Shown: positions 12,915 through 26,220, numbered from the stretch's first letter. The stretch is 64,000 bases of DNA from Gordionus sp. m RMFG-2023 (GCF_954871325.1 NC_088777.1:29427366-29491365), one strand, 5' to 3'. The notes: generated by a model not told the origin, from the letters alone. Numbers and translations: made by a program.

Positions 12915-13640
12915 CATCATGATATATACAGAGTTCCATCTCGTTATTACATCTTGTTTAAGGGTGTGGCTTAGTTTGCTATTAGCTGTAGATTGTTTGA
13001 AATATTGTACTATTTTATTTACACCATTTATATTTAAGGCTATTTCAGTTAAACAATTGTCAAAAATATAATGCATTATTTAGTATAGGCATATACTTGC
13101 TAGCGTTTCGTCATCTTTCAATGCACTTATAAGATTTGCTCCGTTATCACTCACAACTATGCATTTTTCAAGTTACTTCTGTATATTTTCCTAAAATTGA
13201 ATTGACTACACTTTTAATATTGACGTTTTTATTCATCCATTGCCCTTGTGACCAAAATAAATGTTTTTAATTTATAATCCTTAATGATAATATGTCTTAT
13301 AACGGTTAAAAAACTTAGATTTTTATAGTCATCCGTCCAAATATTAGTGATTATGGACAAGTAATTATTATTGATTATGCTTTTAATCTTAAATTTTTTC
13401 ATGGTATATTTTTGGACCTAGAATATTCAGGAGAGTTTTCCGGTTCACATTTATATTTTGTTATCTTATGTAACACCAATATATATCTCTTGGCCTAGCT
13501 TGTAAAATCCTTCACTTTCTGTTGTATTTAAAGATTGAAGATCTTTACAAATAAAATATAACTGACTTTTCTGTAAAAAGTCTAAGCAAAATTTAGCATA
13601 AAGTCTTGCGATAAAAAACACCTAAACATAGAAAGAAAAT
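12915..13640 (-). pseudogene. hAT transposase relic
   Basis: Read on the minus strand, the order of motifs is that of a hAT transposase. IITNIWTDDYKNLSFLTV contains the usual first catalytic region. CE..RSKSYK-like text follows where the family has a DNGANI motif. Then come CLTEIALNINGVNKIVQYFK and KLSHTLKQDV followed by TRWNSVYIMM, the conserved TRW block. Several stops and frame changes are present, so it is not functional. It belongs to the element at 9,614-13,960. Its C-terminal domain should lie further left, beyond the MITE end and the piggyBac copy, and is not recognisable. Confidence 0.75.
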
Positions 13641-14218
13641 AGAACTAACGATATGATACCGGATGTTGTTTATAAAATGCGGAAGATTTTTAGTTTTCAT
13701 AAATTATTCTTTTTTAAAAAAGAACTAAATTAAATAAGAAAATATATAATATAATTATAAAATTGCAAATTTATATTTATAAAAAAACAATTTTAAAATT
13801 AAAATTTCCGTGATTCACGGGAAATTTATGTTCACGCCCGATCACGCCCGGATTTTGGGAAGGCCCGTACGCTTGGAATTTAAAATTGATTCACACTCAC
13901 GCCGTGACCCAGCGTGACACGATGGGTCACACGTAATTTCACGGCCCGCGCCCACCTCTAGTAAGAACATTGTACATACAAATTTTTTGAAGGGAAGCGA
14001 CAACCAAAAAATATGAGGTAAGTAAGTTTAATGTTGTTTATTTTTAAAATAAATAAAAGAAAAATAATCATCATACGATATATTTTTGGTGTAATTTTTT
14101 TATGAAGTTAAAAAATATAAACATTGGGGAACCAAATATAAAATTGTTTATTTTTAATAAATAAAGAGAAAATCACACGAATGTAGAATATAATTTTAGG
14201 AAGAAAAAATTTTGATAT

Positions 14219-14585
14219 TGTCGTTAGTTTTATAGATAAATTTATATTAATTTTTGTATAATGCCAATCAACCAAAATAAATAAGGTTGATTGATTATAA
14301 TTATCATAATACAACACGTGATATTTATTTTATGATGTTGAAAAATAATTGTAAAAAATCATTATTTTTATTTTAAAAAATAATATGAGATTTTTTTTCC
14401 TTAATGTTTTTTTGGATATTTGAAATTATTGTCTGAAATAATTCGTTTATTATAAATATTTGATATCATATTAATACAATATTAGAATAAAAATATCGTG
14501 TTGTTACAAAATAACCGTCTTGAGTTAGTTCCCTTAAATTGTAATTTGAGTATAGTAAGGGATTTTAAGTAAGGTTTTATTTTTT
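14219..14585 (+). repeat. 5' LTR of the Gypsy fossil
   Basis: About 367 bp, starting TGTCGTTAGTTTTATAG and nearly identical to 20,676-21,044. The boundary is set by the gatat target repeat on its left and by the loss of similarity after the T run on its right. Confidence 0.9.
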
Positions 14586-15054
14586 CCCGTAGTATTTTTT
14601 TTTCAGTTGGAGACGTGACTACAGGATATTCTTGATACCAAGGTTATTCGTTAAAGGTAAAATCAATATTTTATTTTACATTTTGTATCTCTCCTCAGGA
14701 CACAACGCAATCACAGTTTTGTTGTTTAAATTTTTTTTAGAAATTTAATTAATAAAATGGTTTTAAGAAAAAAAATAGTTTAAAAAATTTTTTTTTTAGA
14801 TTAGTTCGATTAACACGCAATCTTTGTAAAATAATATAATTTTCTGTAATAACGTAATTTTAGAGTAAAAATTCGTAATATGCGATGGTGGTGTATTTCG
14901 ATAAGTATTCTGAGCCTACTTTTATTAATAAAGTTGCCATCTTTAAGGATATGGGTTATAAAATCTTGTAACAGAACATTAATGAATTGGATATAGGCGA
15001 TCATAGGATTAATAGAAATTATATATTTAATTTATATTATTTTGAAATTTTTAT

Positions 15055-18000
15055 TTGGAAAATGTACTTTGGTTGCGACCAAAGTATATGGTAATTAAAA
15101 GAGACACTCCAGTGTCGGCTGATTGTTGGAAAAAAATTTCGGTCTTGGAAAGTAATTTCAATGTGGTTTTAAATGAAATCAAGAACGGCAGACCAGAAAT
15201 GGTAGAAACTTTGGAATGTAATAACGATGATAGTTTGGATATTGTAGATCTGTAGTTATCCTCCGAGAATTGAAAGAAATAAAAGAAGTAATTAAGATTA
15301 TATATAAGGATATAAATAAGTTGGTTATTTCGAATAGTAATGGTAATAAAAGCCAAATATGTGGTCCGACGGGGTCAAATGGGAAAAATATCTCCGATGG
15401 AAAGAATGGGTTTTCCGGGAATAGAAAAATCTTTGAAGATTTGAAATGTACCCGCTGTGGGTATAAGGGCCACAAGGTAGAGACCTGTGTGGTCAAAGAA
15501 CAAAATTTTCGTGAGGGTTTTCCGTTAAGGAAATCGACACTAGAAAATTCTAATGTTAGAAAAGTTTCTGGTATCAACACGAATAAATTTGAGGTTCTAC
15601 AATCGAATTATGGTAAAACCCGTGTGTGTTCTAAATGTAACAAACCGGGACATGTAGCCATGAATTGTACCAAAAATTTACTATATGATTGCAAGTTTAA
15701 TCATATAGTAAGTAGGAGATCGGGAGGTAGAATTAGTAATAAATAAAAAAACTATACTGAAATGAGATATGATTCTCATAAAAGCCGTGATTTTAACAGA
15801 AATGTTTTTCATACTGATGATAAAAATAAAAATAATGAAGATTCTAATAATTTTAGATGGGAGAAATATCCCAAGGGTATTGTTAAATATTCCGATAAGA
15901 GGTATGTTAATACTTTCGAATGGGAAAGATATCCCCGTGATATTGTTTAAAAGAATATGAATATTATTAAAGAACCGCTAAATTTCGAGTTGAATTTATG
16001 TTCAAATGTAAATTCTCATGAAACTGATGTTTCAAATGAGATAGATATTGATCAGTCAATTAAAACATATGAGATTTTAATGATAGAGCGATTATTCGAA
16101 CCTTGTCCTTGTCCGAGAGTTACTGTAAGAGTTAACTCGATGGACATTGACATGTTGTTCGACACAGGAACAAGCATTTCAATAATGTCTAGAAAAGATT
16201 ATTATAAGTATTGGCCTGGGGGTAAACTTGAAAAGGAATCTATGTGTGTCAGACAATTTAATGGGTCTGAAATTGTAGTTTTGGGAAAAACTAAGTTGGG
16301 AATAATTCTCCATGATACTACATTTTTCCTAGATTTATGGGTAGTGAAGAAAGAGGTGGAAACCATCATGGGGTGGGATTGGATTGTTAATTTAGGTCCT
16401 TTCAATAATTATTGGAATATTTTTGCCACACCTAATGGTTCAGCCCTAAATGAGACTAAAAACAAAAATATTGCAAATAATGCTCGGGAAGAAATTTATG
16501 AAATAGAAGGGACGGATTTAACCAAAGAAAAAGGGAATTTAACCCTTAATTCTGAGAGGTATGTAAATTCCACGGAATTGATGGTTGAGGACAATATTAG
16601 CATTAATGGGAACCCAATGGTTACTATTGATAGTAATGAATTACATAAAATGCGTGAAGATGTATCTCTTTTAATGAAGAAATATGAAATAATTTTCGAA
16701 AAATTAGGTTGTCTTAATGATTATCAAGTGGATGTAAAATTAAAGGAGGGATTTTCACCTATTTTTCTAGCATGTCGACGAGTTCCTTTTGAATGGAAAA
16801 AGGAAATTGATGTGGATCAATGGGTTAAGGATGGTATTATTGTTCCAGTGGAATATAGTGTATGGGCAACCCCGTTGGTACCGGTTAAGAAATCAAATGG
16901 TAAATTGAGGCTCTGTGCTAATTTCAGAGTAACATTAAATCGGTGGGTAGAAGAGGTTAAATATCCGTTGCCTCGAATTGAGGAAATTTTGGCTCAGTTA
17001 AAGGGGGCGAAATATTTTTCAAAGGTTGATTTTTCGTCGGCCTATCTACAATTTTCTTTGAGGGAGGAAATTTGTAAATTATTGACGATAACGATTCCTA
17101 AAGGGTTATTCGCTTTTTGTAGATTACCATTAGGGTTGAGTGTGTCGGCCCCTATTTTTCAGCCTACTATGGCGTCCTTGTTACAAGGACTAGAGGGCGT
17201 ATTTTATTATATGGATGATGTGCTAATTACAGGGATGACACCTGAATAGCATAACCAACGTTTGGAGGAGGTTTTTAAGAGAATTCATGATAAAGGCTTG
17301 AGAGCCAGTAAGATGAAAAGCATTTTGGGCGTAACGGAGGTAGAATATTTAGGCCATCAAATAAATGGGATTGAGGTGAAGCCATTACAAAAAAATTTGA
17401 AGTATATATTAAGTTTGAAGTAGCCTAATAGTAAGGCTGAGGTGCAGTCCTTTTTGGGTTTGGTAAATTACTACCATCGTTTTATCGAGGATTTTGCGAA
17501 GGTAGCTGCCCCGTTGTATGAGTTATTAGGTGTTCATTTTGATTGGAAAATGGAACAACAAGAGGCGTTTGAAATTTTAAAGGGAAAGATTTGGGAAGAG
17601 CCAATTTTAGTATGTTTCAACAATGATTTAGAAATCATATTAGCGGTTGATGCATCTAACAAAGGTGTTGGAAGAGTCTTATTACATTTAATTGATGGTG
17701 TGGAAAGACCCATCCTGTTTTTCTCGCGAGTTTTTCGGGATGTAGAAACGAGATATTCTGTGATTGAACAGGAGGCCTTGGCCGTGATTTTCGGTTTGAC
17801 AATGCCGTGAATATTTGATTGGTAAAAAATTTGTAATTTTTACCGACCACAAACCGTTAATTCACCTATTCCGAAAGGATAATAGGGAGTTAATGTTATC
17901 TCCCCGGTTGCAGCGTTGGTTATTATTAGTGGGCAGTTTTAACGTAGAGATTAGATATCGTCGAGGCAAGAAGAATCATTTGCCTGATATTTTGTCTAGG

Positions 18001-19126
18001 TTAGGTTCTGGCTGTGCAGATCCCGAAATAAGTGATACTATAGGTATTGATAGAGAGAAGGCTTTAGTGCGTACTCTGTCATATATTTTAAAGGGAGGTC
18101 CTACCAATTGGGAGGATCTGAAAACAAATACTGTAAACGACAAAGATTTAAGTCAGATAAAATTGAGTTTAACAGGAGAAAAACCTTGGAAAGACAAATA
18201 TAATTCCTATAAAAAAATACAAAAAGAATTGTCAATTGTTGATGATTGTATTATGAGGGGAAACCGGGCCGTAATTCCTTATAAACTACGGAGTAAAATT
18301 ATGAATTTATTGCATGCCGGACATCAAGGTCGGGACAAGATGAAATATTGGGCTAGGGAATATGTATGGTGGCCTGGTATGGGTAATGATATTGAACGGA
18401 TTATCAGGAAATGCGTTCCGTGTAATACCTGTGCCCCTATGCCCTGTAAAGAAGTAGGGCAAGTTTGGCCCAGATCAAAGAAACCTTGGGAACGTATCCA
18501 TATTGATTTCTTTGACCTTGATAAAAAAATCATATTTTTTAGTGGTAGATTCATTTTCCAAAAGGATAGAATATGTAGAAGTGCATGGTTATACCACTAA
18601 AGTAGTTATCAAAAAATTAAGGGAATTATATGCCCGATTTGGTTTTCCCGACATGATAGTGTTTGATGGGGGTCCCGCCTTCGTCAGTGATGAGTTCAAA
18701 CATTTTTGCGCTGAGTCACAGACCCAGCATATTCTTACGCCGCCGTATCATCCCAGCTCGAATGGACAAGCTGAGAGGATGGTAGCAATTGTTAAAAATT
18801 GGATTAGGAAGGCTGGTAATCGTAAGGATGAGGCTTGCATGTCTCAGTTATATTAACTTAATTCTCGCAATCGAGAGGGGATCACGCCGGTAGAGTTATT
18901 TTTAGGTAAGCAAACACGGGGTCCTTTAGATTTATTGAAACCAAAAGGGAAAATTAGTACCTCAGTGGGAATAAAATTAGGGATAAAATTTTCAGTGGGC
19001 CAGAAGGTTTGGGCCAGATTTTCAATAATCGGGGAAAGAGGTCGGGTAATAGTAAACCGGGATTCGAGATTAAGTGAAATTTTGTTAATAACCGGGGTTA
19101 GTGTGATCCGTCATCAGATCACATGA
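15055..19126 (+). pseudogene. gag-pol region of the Gypsy fossil
   Basis: About 15,430-15,670 holds two CCHC zinc knuckles (CTRCGYKGHKVETC and CSKCNKPGHVAMNC), typical of nucleocapsid. About 16,110-16,390 is an aspartic protease with DTGTS. About 16,750-17,420 is reverse transcriptase with the YMDD box. About 17,640-18,000 is RNase H. About 18,290-18,860 is integrase with an HHCC zinc site and the core motif DGGPAF. The order and motifs match Ty3/Gypsy polyproteins. The region is broken in several places and is treated as a fossil. Confidence 0.9.
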
Positions 19127-19129
19127 AAT

Positions 19130-20675
19130 TGGGGTAAAATATACTCGATTTTTTTTGTTATAATTTTTCTTAAAAGTACTAATTAAATGGTTTATATCGT
19201 GTCAGGGTTCAGTATATTGGACCATATTTTTTTTTTATGTTGTTCAATTGATACAAGTTTTTGTGGTCAATTTTGGTCCAATTTTATAGGTCAGTTCAGA
19301 CAGGTTGATTAAAAAGTTTCTTGTTTTGATATTGTTTGACTTATAAGAATTTTTGTTTGGCATTGATTGACTTATAAAAATTGAAAAATAAAGAATAAAC
19401 GAGAACTTAGAAGGATATGTTTTTATTTCTTATCAGAGGGTAATATGGATAATGATTTATATGGTAATAGTATGATAAAGTAATTTTAATATTACGGCTG
19501 TCAGAGATAAATAAAAAGTTGAAATTGCGGTGATTGGCTTATGGTGAGAAAGAGATAAAAACATTTTTCTTGTATGTTTTTATGTTATGGAGAATTAGGG
19601 TTATAGAAAACATGCTTATTTTTGTTTATGTTTTATGTATGGTAGTATAGAAAGAAAAGTATTACGGCTGTGGTACATAAATAAAAGTTAGAGGAAAAAG
19701 TTGAATGAACGGTAAAATGCTTATTGTAAAAGGGAGATAAAAACGTTATTTTTGTGTACGTTTTTATGTGTTATAAGATGAGAAATAATTGTTTTCTTGT
19801 GGTTGGCACGTGCGTTATGTTGAATTTTTTTTTCGTTTTAATTTTTTTAGTTTATATTATAATAGTCCATGTATTCTCGGCCAGGCCATAAAAGGGAATG
19901 TGAAATGTTGTTGTTAAAATAAAATGAAAAGGGAAAGATGGTAGAATGAGGCCTGGTTGAGGTTGTAATTTAAAATTTTTTTTTTATAAAATGTAATTAA
20001 TAAAAGTTTAATTTTTTTTAAAGTTCCTCAAATTTGTAATTTGAAAATTGTATTAAAAAAAACCAGTTTAATCATTTATTTTTTTAAATTCCCCAAAATT
20101 GTAATTTTAAAATTATATAAAAAAAATTTGTACTGAATTTATTCCGTCTCCAATCACGAAAAATTTTTTGCTTGTACTGAATTTATTCCTTCTTCAATCA
20201 CGGAAATTTTTTTTGCCTAGTTTCAAATACAAATTAACAAACCACAATCACATAATGACCATTGATACCCCTGATGATCCATGATGACACACATAGGACG
20301 TAAAAGTAAACAAATGAAGATCAAACCTTCGCACGCTATGAATATGATAGGATGGGGAATTCATATTAGCAGATTACAGTCTTAACCAGTATATGATATC
20401 CCTATAGCATACCTTTGTAGGACCATGAATATTCAGTATTCTATTGATGTAATGAGAATTCATATTAATATCCTAACAAGTTATATGATGGTGTCCATAT
20501 AGTCTACCTTTGGAGGACCATAAATATTCAGTATTCTAGGGATGTTTTTAATAACCAAGAGGCATAGTAAAAGAAAAAAATTCTCGTATTTGCGTAACCT
20601 CATCTATTTTATATATAAAATATGATATATATATTTTTTTATATATATATGCCATTGGCCCATAAAGGGGTGGCA
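19130..20675. other. 3' non-coding stretch of the Gypsy fossil, with repeats
   Basis: About 1.5 kb between pol and the 3' LTR with no open frame of note and no envelope signature. It contains three sets of imperfect tandem repeats. Units of about 170-190 bp begin ATTACGGCTGT (about 19,492 and 19,662). Units of about 45 bp begin TGTACTGAATTTATTCC (about 20,130 and 20,174). Units of about 100 bp contain GAATATTCAGTATTCTA-like text (about 20,356-20,545). Confidence 0.7.
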
Positions 20676-21044
20676 TGTCGTAGTTTTATAGATAAATTTA
20701 TATTAATTTTTGTATAATGCCAATCAACCAAAATAAATAAGGTTGATTAGTAGATTATAATCATCATAATACAACACGTGATATTTTTTTATGATGTTGA
20801 AAAATAATTGTAAAAAATCATTATTTTTATTTTAAAAAATATTATGAGATTTTTTTTCCTTAATGTTTTTTTGGATATTTGAAATTATTGTCTGAAATAA
20901 TTCGTTTATTATAAATAATTGATATCATATTAATAAAATATTAGAATAAAAATATCGTGTTGTTACAAAATAAGTCTTGCGTTAGTTCCCTTAAATTGTA
21001 ATTTGAGTATAGTAAGGGATTCCAAGTAAGGTTTTATTTTTTTA
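20676..21044 (+). repeat. 3' LTR of the Gypsy fossil
   Basis: About 369 bp, starting TGTCGTAGTTTTATAG directly after the purine tract, and nearly identical to the 5' LTR. It ends at the gatat target repeat. Confidence 0.9.
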
Positions 21045-21049
21045 GATAT

Positions 21050-22470
21050 TATAGTTTAATCTCTTCTTTTTTTAAATATGCCTTTTATTCCTAAAAAAAA
21101 ATATGTTTGGAAAGATAATGGAATATTGGATATGACAAATTTTTCGAAAGTTTAACGAAAAAATTAACTAGTCATCTGCATTTAAAATAGAATTGAAAAT
21201 ATGATATATTCGAGGCGCAAAATATCAATCGAAAATTTACAGCAAAGACGAATTCCGCTTATTTAATCTTAATCTTTTGAATGGTTTGACTTATAAAAAT
21301 AAAATATGTTTTTCAATTGTTTCACTAGTAATGACACTTCGTCACTGTTCTGAACATATATTCCCATAAAATCTAAGAAATCATCATTAAAAGGCTAAAA
21401 TAGATTTTTATATAACATATAGAGGCTATTAATTTTATTGTTGAAATTGAACATGAGCAAAATGTTAATCAACAATTTGAAAGGAATGTTCAGGCATTAA
21501 TGTTATGATGACCCTGCTATTGAATTGAAAGAATAATTTCAAATAGCCTATTTTCAGCTCATAGATGTGGCGTAATATTCGACTGCATTTTGAAATTTTC
21601 CACAATATACGAAATAGCAAATTAATGTGGAAGTATAATTTTAAAAAATCGCACCAAATTGTAGTAATTTTAACTTAAAGTGATTAGGACTTGATCTTGC
21701 GGATGTCTCAGTTTAGTCAGATCTTATTAATTTAAATATGTCACTTAGTAAAATCAGAAATTTTATATTAAGATGATGTGCCCAATTGCAATATGCTTAA
21801 GGATAATGACTACTACATCTCTTTCAAAGTTTACAAATCAAATATATTTTTCTAAATTAAAAATAGTTATTTGAGATGGTATTTGAACCATGAGAGCTAT
21901 CTTTATTGGCGGTAATTTCTAGTAATTTTAAAGGATTTATAAATGAGTGATTTTAAAAATATTTAAAATTTAAAGCGAGATTATTTTCTTTCAAATTAAA
22001 TGAAAAGGTAATCAAATAAAAAAAATTGGAAAATAACACTTTTGTTTGCAATTTTGCGTAAGGCGTCAGAATCGGCACTGCATATCGTGGCCTGATTATT
22101 AGAGCGCTTCAGATATATTTTTGTTTAAATTGAGATAAAAAAACTTTTAAGTTAAATCATTATTTTGCTAAACTTATTGACTAAAAGAAAATTTGGGATA
22201 CTGTAAATGTGTTTCGACATCTTCGAGGCAAAGATAATCAATAAATAACCAAGTTAATTGCGCTAGGTGGAATTTTTTTTAAATTTTCTTGTTTTTTTTG
22301 TTTTAAATTAAATATCAAAGATTAATAAATTTTTGACCGATATAACACAACTTTATTAATATTTCAATGAAAAAATATTGGAGAAATATAGTAAGTAAAA
22401 TTTTAATGTTACACTGAAAATAATAAAACTTTTTAAATTAATTATTCATATATTTTTCATTTGCAAAGAG
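21050..22470. other. No recognisable gene
   Basis: AT-rich sequence without a family signature. About 22,341-22,460 is similar to 6,115-6,215, just upstream of the related hAT copies, so it is probably part of another dispersed repeat. Confidence 0.5.
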
Positions 22471-25200
22471 CATTGGCGTACGCAGCGGGGGGGGGGGCAG
22501 GGGGCAAATTCCCCCACCCTCCCCCCCAAAGCCAAAATGCAGATGCCGGACATATTTTTCAAAAATATTATTTTTTATATTTTATTATAATTATTCATAT
22601 CTAGTTATTTTTAAATTTTTATATTATTACCTTTTTCATTTACTAATTTCGTTTTCAAGTTTTCCTTGTGGCGTAATATTTATCTATTATTTTTAAATTT
22701 CCCGGTATTATAATTTTCAAATTTCTAGTCATGGATATTAGACTTTTTTTTAAAAACGCTGAAGGTGAAAATCATGCCAAAAAGCAAAAAAGTATAGTAT
22801 GATAATTTAATAAACAAAAGCTGTGAACTGATGATTTCCTCAAAAGAATCAATTCAAAAGGGGGATATGATTCCCATTTCATCAATAATTGATAAAAATA
22901 GGGTTAAAATTGCAAAAGAAAATAGAGGCAAGATAAAACTAACTATTGAGGCTATTTTATATTGTGGTTTGCAAGGCCTAGCACTTCGTGGCCACAAGGA
23001 TTCAGAAAGCTTAAATTTTAATAATAATGATAACGAAGGCAATTTTCGTGGACTTTTAAAATTTAAAGCATTAGGAGATCCTGTATTAATGGAGAGCCTC
23101 ATTAGTACCAATAAAAATGCTACTTATCTCAGCCCTAGGATATAAAATGAGATAATTGATATTTGCAACAATATCATTTTAGAAAAATTGATTGTTGAAA
23201 TCAATTCTGCCTTATGCTTCTCAATTTTGGCAGATGAGACCACGGACATTACTGGCATTGAGCAGATGTCGTTGTGTGCGCGATATGTAGATACTCATAA
23301 AAACATTATCAAGGAAATGTTTCTCCAATTTATTCCTGTTTCAAGCATGACTGGGTCTGCTTTAGCTGATGTAATATTTGTGAATCTTAAAAAATTAAAA
23401 GTAATAATTAATCTTATTATATAATTATTTAAAAAAATATAGCTAAATATAAATATGATACGTGGGCAAGGGTATGATGGAGCATGTGCAATGAGTGGAC
23501 AATTCAATAAGCTTCAGGCATTTATTAAAAAAAAATGACCAACAGCTATATATGTCCACAGTGCTGCCCATTCACTCAACTTAGCAATATCGGATTCATG
23601 TTCTTTACCATTGATATCAAATTGCTTAGGTTTTTAATTATTAAATTAAATTTTTTATATTTATATCAGGTAAAATATCTAGCATCTATGAGATGTTTAG
23701 ATACCACAAGCGTCAAAATATTTTGAACAGAATTATATCTGAAACTCCTTACCCAACAAGGAGAAAAAAATTGCAAAAAGCTTGTCCAACAAGATGGAGT
23801 CTTCGACATCAAGCAGTAACAGCTTTTATCGAGTTAGAAGAGCCGATTATTAATGCTCTTACAGAAATATCACAATGGTCTGAAAGAGATATTTCTTCAG
23901 AAGCAAGCAAGTTACTGGATTCAATACTAGGATGTACTAATAAATTTTTTAATTATACAACTATTTTATGTAATACTTTTCAAAAACCTGATATTGATTG
24001 AGATGAGAATAGCAGAGACAATTTTATTAGAACTCAAAGAAATTAGAGCTAATGCTGATGAGGAATTTCATATTTTATATGTTAATGTTGAATCAAAAGC
24101 AGAGCTATACGAGTTCAATATTTGTCTCCCTCGACTTGCAGTAAGTCAAACTTATCGTCCAAATATTAATATAGGGTCAATAGAAGAATATTATAAAATA
24201 AATGTCTTTATACCTCTTTTGTACATTTATAACCCAAGTAAATGAGGTTTTTAATTTATCAAGAAACACTTATCAATCTGCAGATATTACTTCCGCAAAA
24301 GCCCTCTGAAGCTTTTTCAGATGGTGATAGAAAAAAAAATAAAATATTTGGAAGATTTTTATCATGAAGACATTAATGTATCTCATGATGCTTTATTAGC
24401 TGAATGCCAACTATGGTATAAAAGATTAACTATGGTTGATATAGTCCCAAAAAATGCTATGATGCTTTGCATCATTTCAAACATCTTTTAGATTATTTTC
24501 CCAATATATTGAAATTATTATATATATTAGCAACTCTTCCCATTAGTACTGCAACTAATGAGAGAACATTCTTTTATTTAAGAAGATTAAAAACGTACCT
24601 AAGAAGAACAACTTCTGAAAGTAGGTTGAATGGTCTGGCCCTTTTGAATATTCATAGGCATTTGACGCCAAACACGGATGAGATAATTGAAAAATTAGCT
24701 CCCTCCCAACGAAGATTGGATTTTACATTATAAAAATATAATGTTTCTATAATATTTTTTGTGCTATCATTTTTTAATGTCTTATATATTTTTCTTTTAC
24801 ATAAAAAATATAATTATTCATATTTCCAACATTTAGATTTTTTATACTTTATATATAAATTTTAAAAGCTCAAAAAAATTTAAATTTCTATTATAGATTA
24901 TTTATTTTATAGTCATCATATCCTGGTTATATCCACTTAATATTTTATAATTCAGATTTATTTAAAGTATTTATATGCCGCCGGTTATATTCGTTTAATA
25001 TTTTTTAAATCAAATTTATTTTTATATATCGGTTTATATATTTAATTTTTTATAATTCATATTAATTTAAATTTGTATATTAGAAATAGTTATTAGTCCT
25101 AATAAATTTATGCTTGATATTTTTAAATAACCATAATTTTATTTTAAAAAATTTTAATTATCCCCCCCCCCCACACACCAAATTCCTGCGTACGCTACTG
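22471..25200 (+). mobile_element. hAT element, ZMYM1-like, both termini present
   Basis: It starts CATTGGCGTACGCAG and ends with the mirror CTGCGTACGCTACTG. Just inside each end is a G/C homopolymer tract (a G run at about 22,487, a C run at about 25,161). A full-length transposase gene with two small introns lies between. Flanking 8-mers do not match, so target duplications are lost or obscured. A decayed sister copy is at 6,487-8,237. Confidence 0.88.
22831..24733 (+). pseudogene. hAT transposase (DUF4371 plus dimerisation domain), broken
   Basis: Likely role: cut-and-paste transposase acting in the nucleus on the 15-bp TIRs. Order of parts: a DUF4371-like region (22,860-23,400) with CGLQGLALRGH and SILADETTDI; then RGQGYDGACAMSG; then PTRWSLRHQAV (about 23,785); then the C-terminal dimerisation domain LPISTATNERTF (about 24,536-24,730). 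Two short introns fit the reading frame: 23,401-23,442 (GTAATA...ATAG) and about 23,628-23,669 (GTTTTT...TCAG). Beyond these there are at least two true frame breaks. One is a deletion of about 8 nt near 24,000 relative to the sister copy at 7,010. The other is a missing base near 24,459. Scattered stops occur between 23,145 and 23,590 and near 24,245. Probably recently inactivated. Confidence 0.8.
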
Positions 25201-26220
25201 ATTTAAATAATTAAATGTTAATTAATTGTTTAAAATTTATATATAAAAGTAAACACAATAATAAACCTTATTAGAGCAAAAATACACTACTAGAAAGGAA
25301 GTTGTGCTGAAAAATTTTGAAGGAAACATGTAAAATAACATTTTTTACTTTTTTGAAATTTAAATTTTATAAATAAAAACAAACTTTTTTAATTAAGTGA
25401 ATGTAAAAAACGAATATGCTAGTTCTGTTCAAATTGTCTCAAATAAAAGGGAATGCCGTTCACCATGTTTCTTCTAAAAAAGAATTTTAAATTATAGTTA
25501 TCGATTTTCAGCTTTTATAAGCCACAGGGAAACTGATTGTGAAATATTCAAAATTTTTAAAATGAGTTATTTCATTTTATGCAATTATCACTTTCATATC
25601 AATGCCATACTAAGTAATAAACTTGATTTTTAGGAAAATACCATATACTTCTAAATCTGCCTAAAATATCTCACTATAATAACTTATATTTGAATAATCG
25701 AACATTACTTTATAATTTATTACTTTTATTTAGTAAGGTTTAATAAAATATCTTATTCAATTATAATGTAACTTAAATATGGAATTACATTTGTATTTTG
25801 CAAAAATCAGAATAAATTTTATCCGGAATTAAAAATACATACAATTTCAACCTAGGAACCATAAGGCAACTAAACTAGTATATTTAACGGTTAGCACTGA
25901 TTCTATGGTTAATGATAATGTTAGATTTTTCTACTATTAATTAGTTTTTATTTTCATCAAACTGTCATTCTATATTGCCGGTGTAACGCCATAGATTAAC
26001 TCCAAGATATCATTATGACATATTTACCACCCCCTTTAATAAATAGTATTGAGGAGTAACAAAAATGTAAATTAGATAGAGTAAAATGATCACGTATATT
26101 TGTTATTGCTGATATTTTGTAATATATTTGATTTTTCAAATTAAATTTTTAATCGAATTTATTTTTATTTGACTAATTATTAAGTAACAAATTCAAATTT
26201 ACAGAGTTGATAAAGAATTT
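25201..26220. other. No recognisable gene
   Basis: AT-rich, no open frame with family similarity and no clear repeat ends. Confidence 0.5.

Larger units (their letters stand above)
9614..13960 (-). mobile_element. hAT element hosting an old piggyBac copy
   Basis: The ends are TTGATGTGGGCGCGGGCC and, mirrored, TAGAGGTGGGCGCGGGCC. The 8-bp flanks gtaataac (9,606-9,613) and gtaagaac (13,961-13,968) differ by one base. Subterminal DNA carries many CACGCCCG and GGCCCGC motifs at both ends. The transposase relic lies on the minus strand (12,915-13,640). A piggyBac copy at 10,468-12,777 and a MITE end at 12,895 were added later. The reported length includes these insertions. Confidence 0.82.
14219..21044 (+). 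mobile_element. Gypsy-type LTR retrotransposon, fossil
   Basis: A complete LTR-element layout: 5' LTR, gag-like and pol-like coding region, long 3' non-coding stretch, purine tract AAAGGGGTGGC, and 3' LTR. It is flanked by the 5-bp repeat gatat (14,214-14,218 and 21,045-21,049). Domain order protease, RT, RNase H, integrase is that of Gypsy/Ty3. No envelope gene is visible. The two LTRs differ at roughly ten sites over about 367 bp, so the insertion is moderately young. The coding region is broken in several places, so it is a fossil copy. Confidence 0.93.

Noticed and set aside
15179-15580. 133-codon minus-strand open frame as a gene
   Set aside because: It lies opposite the zinc-knuckle coding region of the Gypsy fossil and has no family signature; it is a shadow of that frame.
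20356-20545. Regularly spaced repeats in the Gypsy 3' region as a regulatory array
   Set aside because: Only two imperfect units of about 100 bp are visible, which is ordinary tandem duplication.
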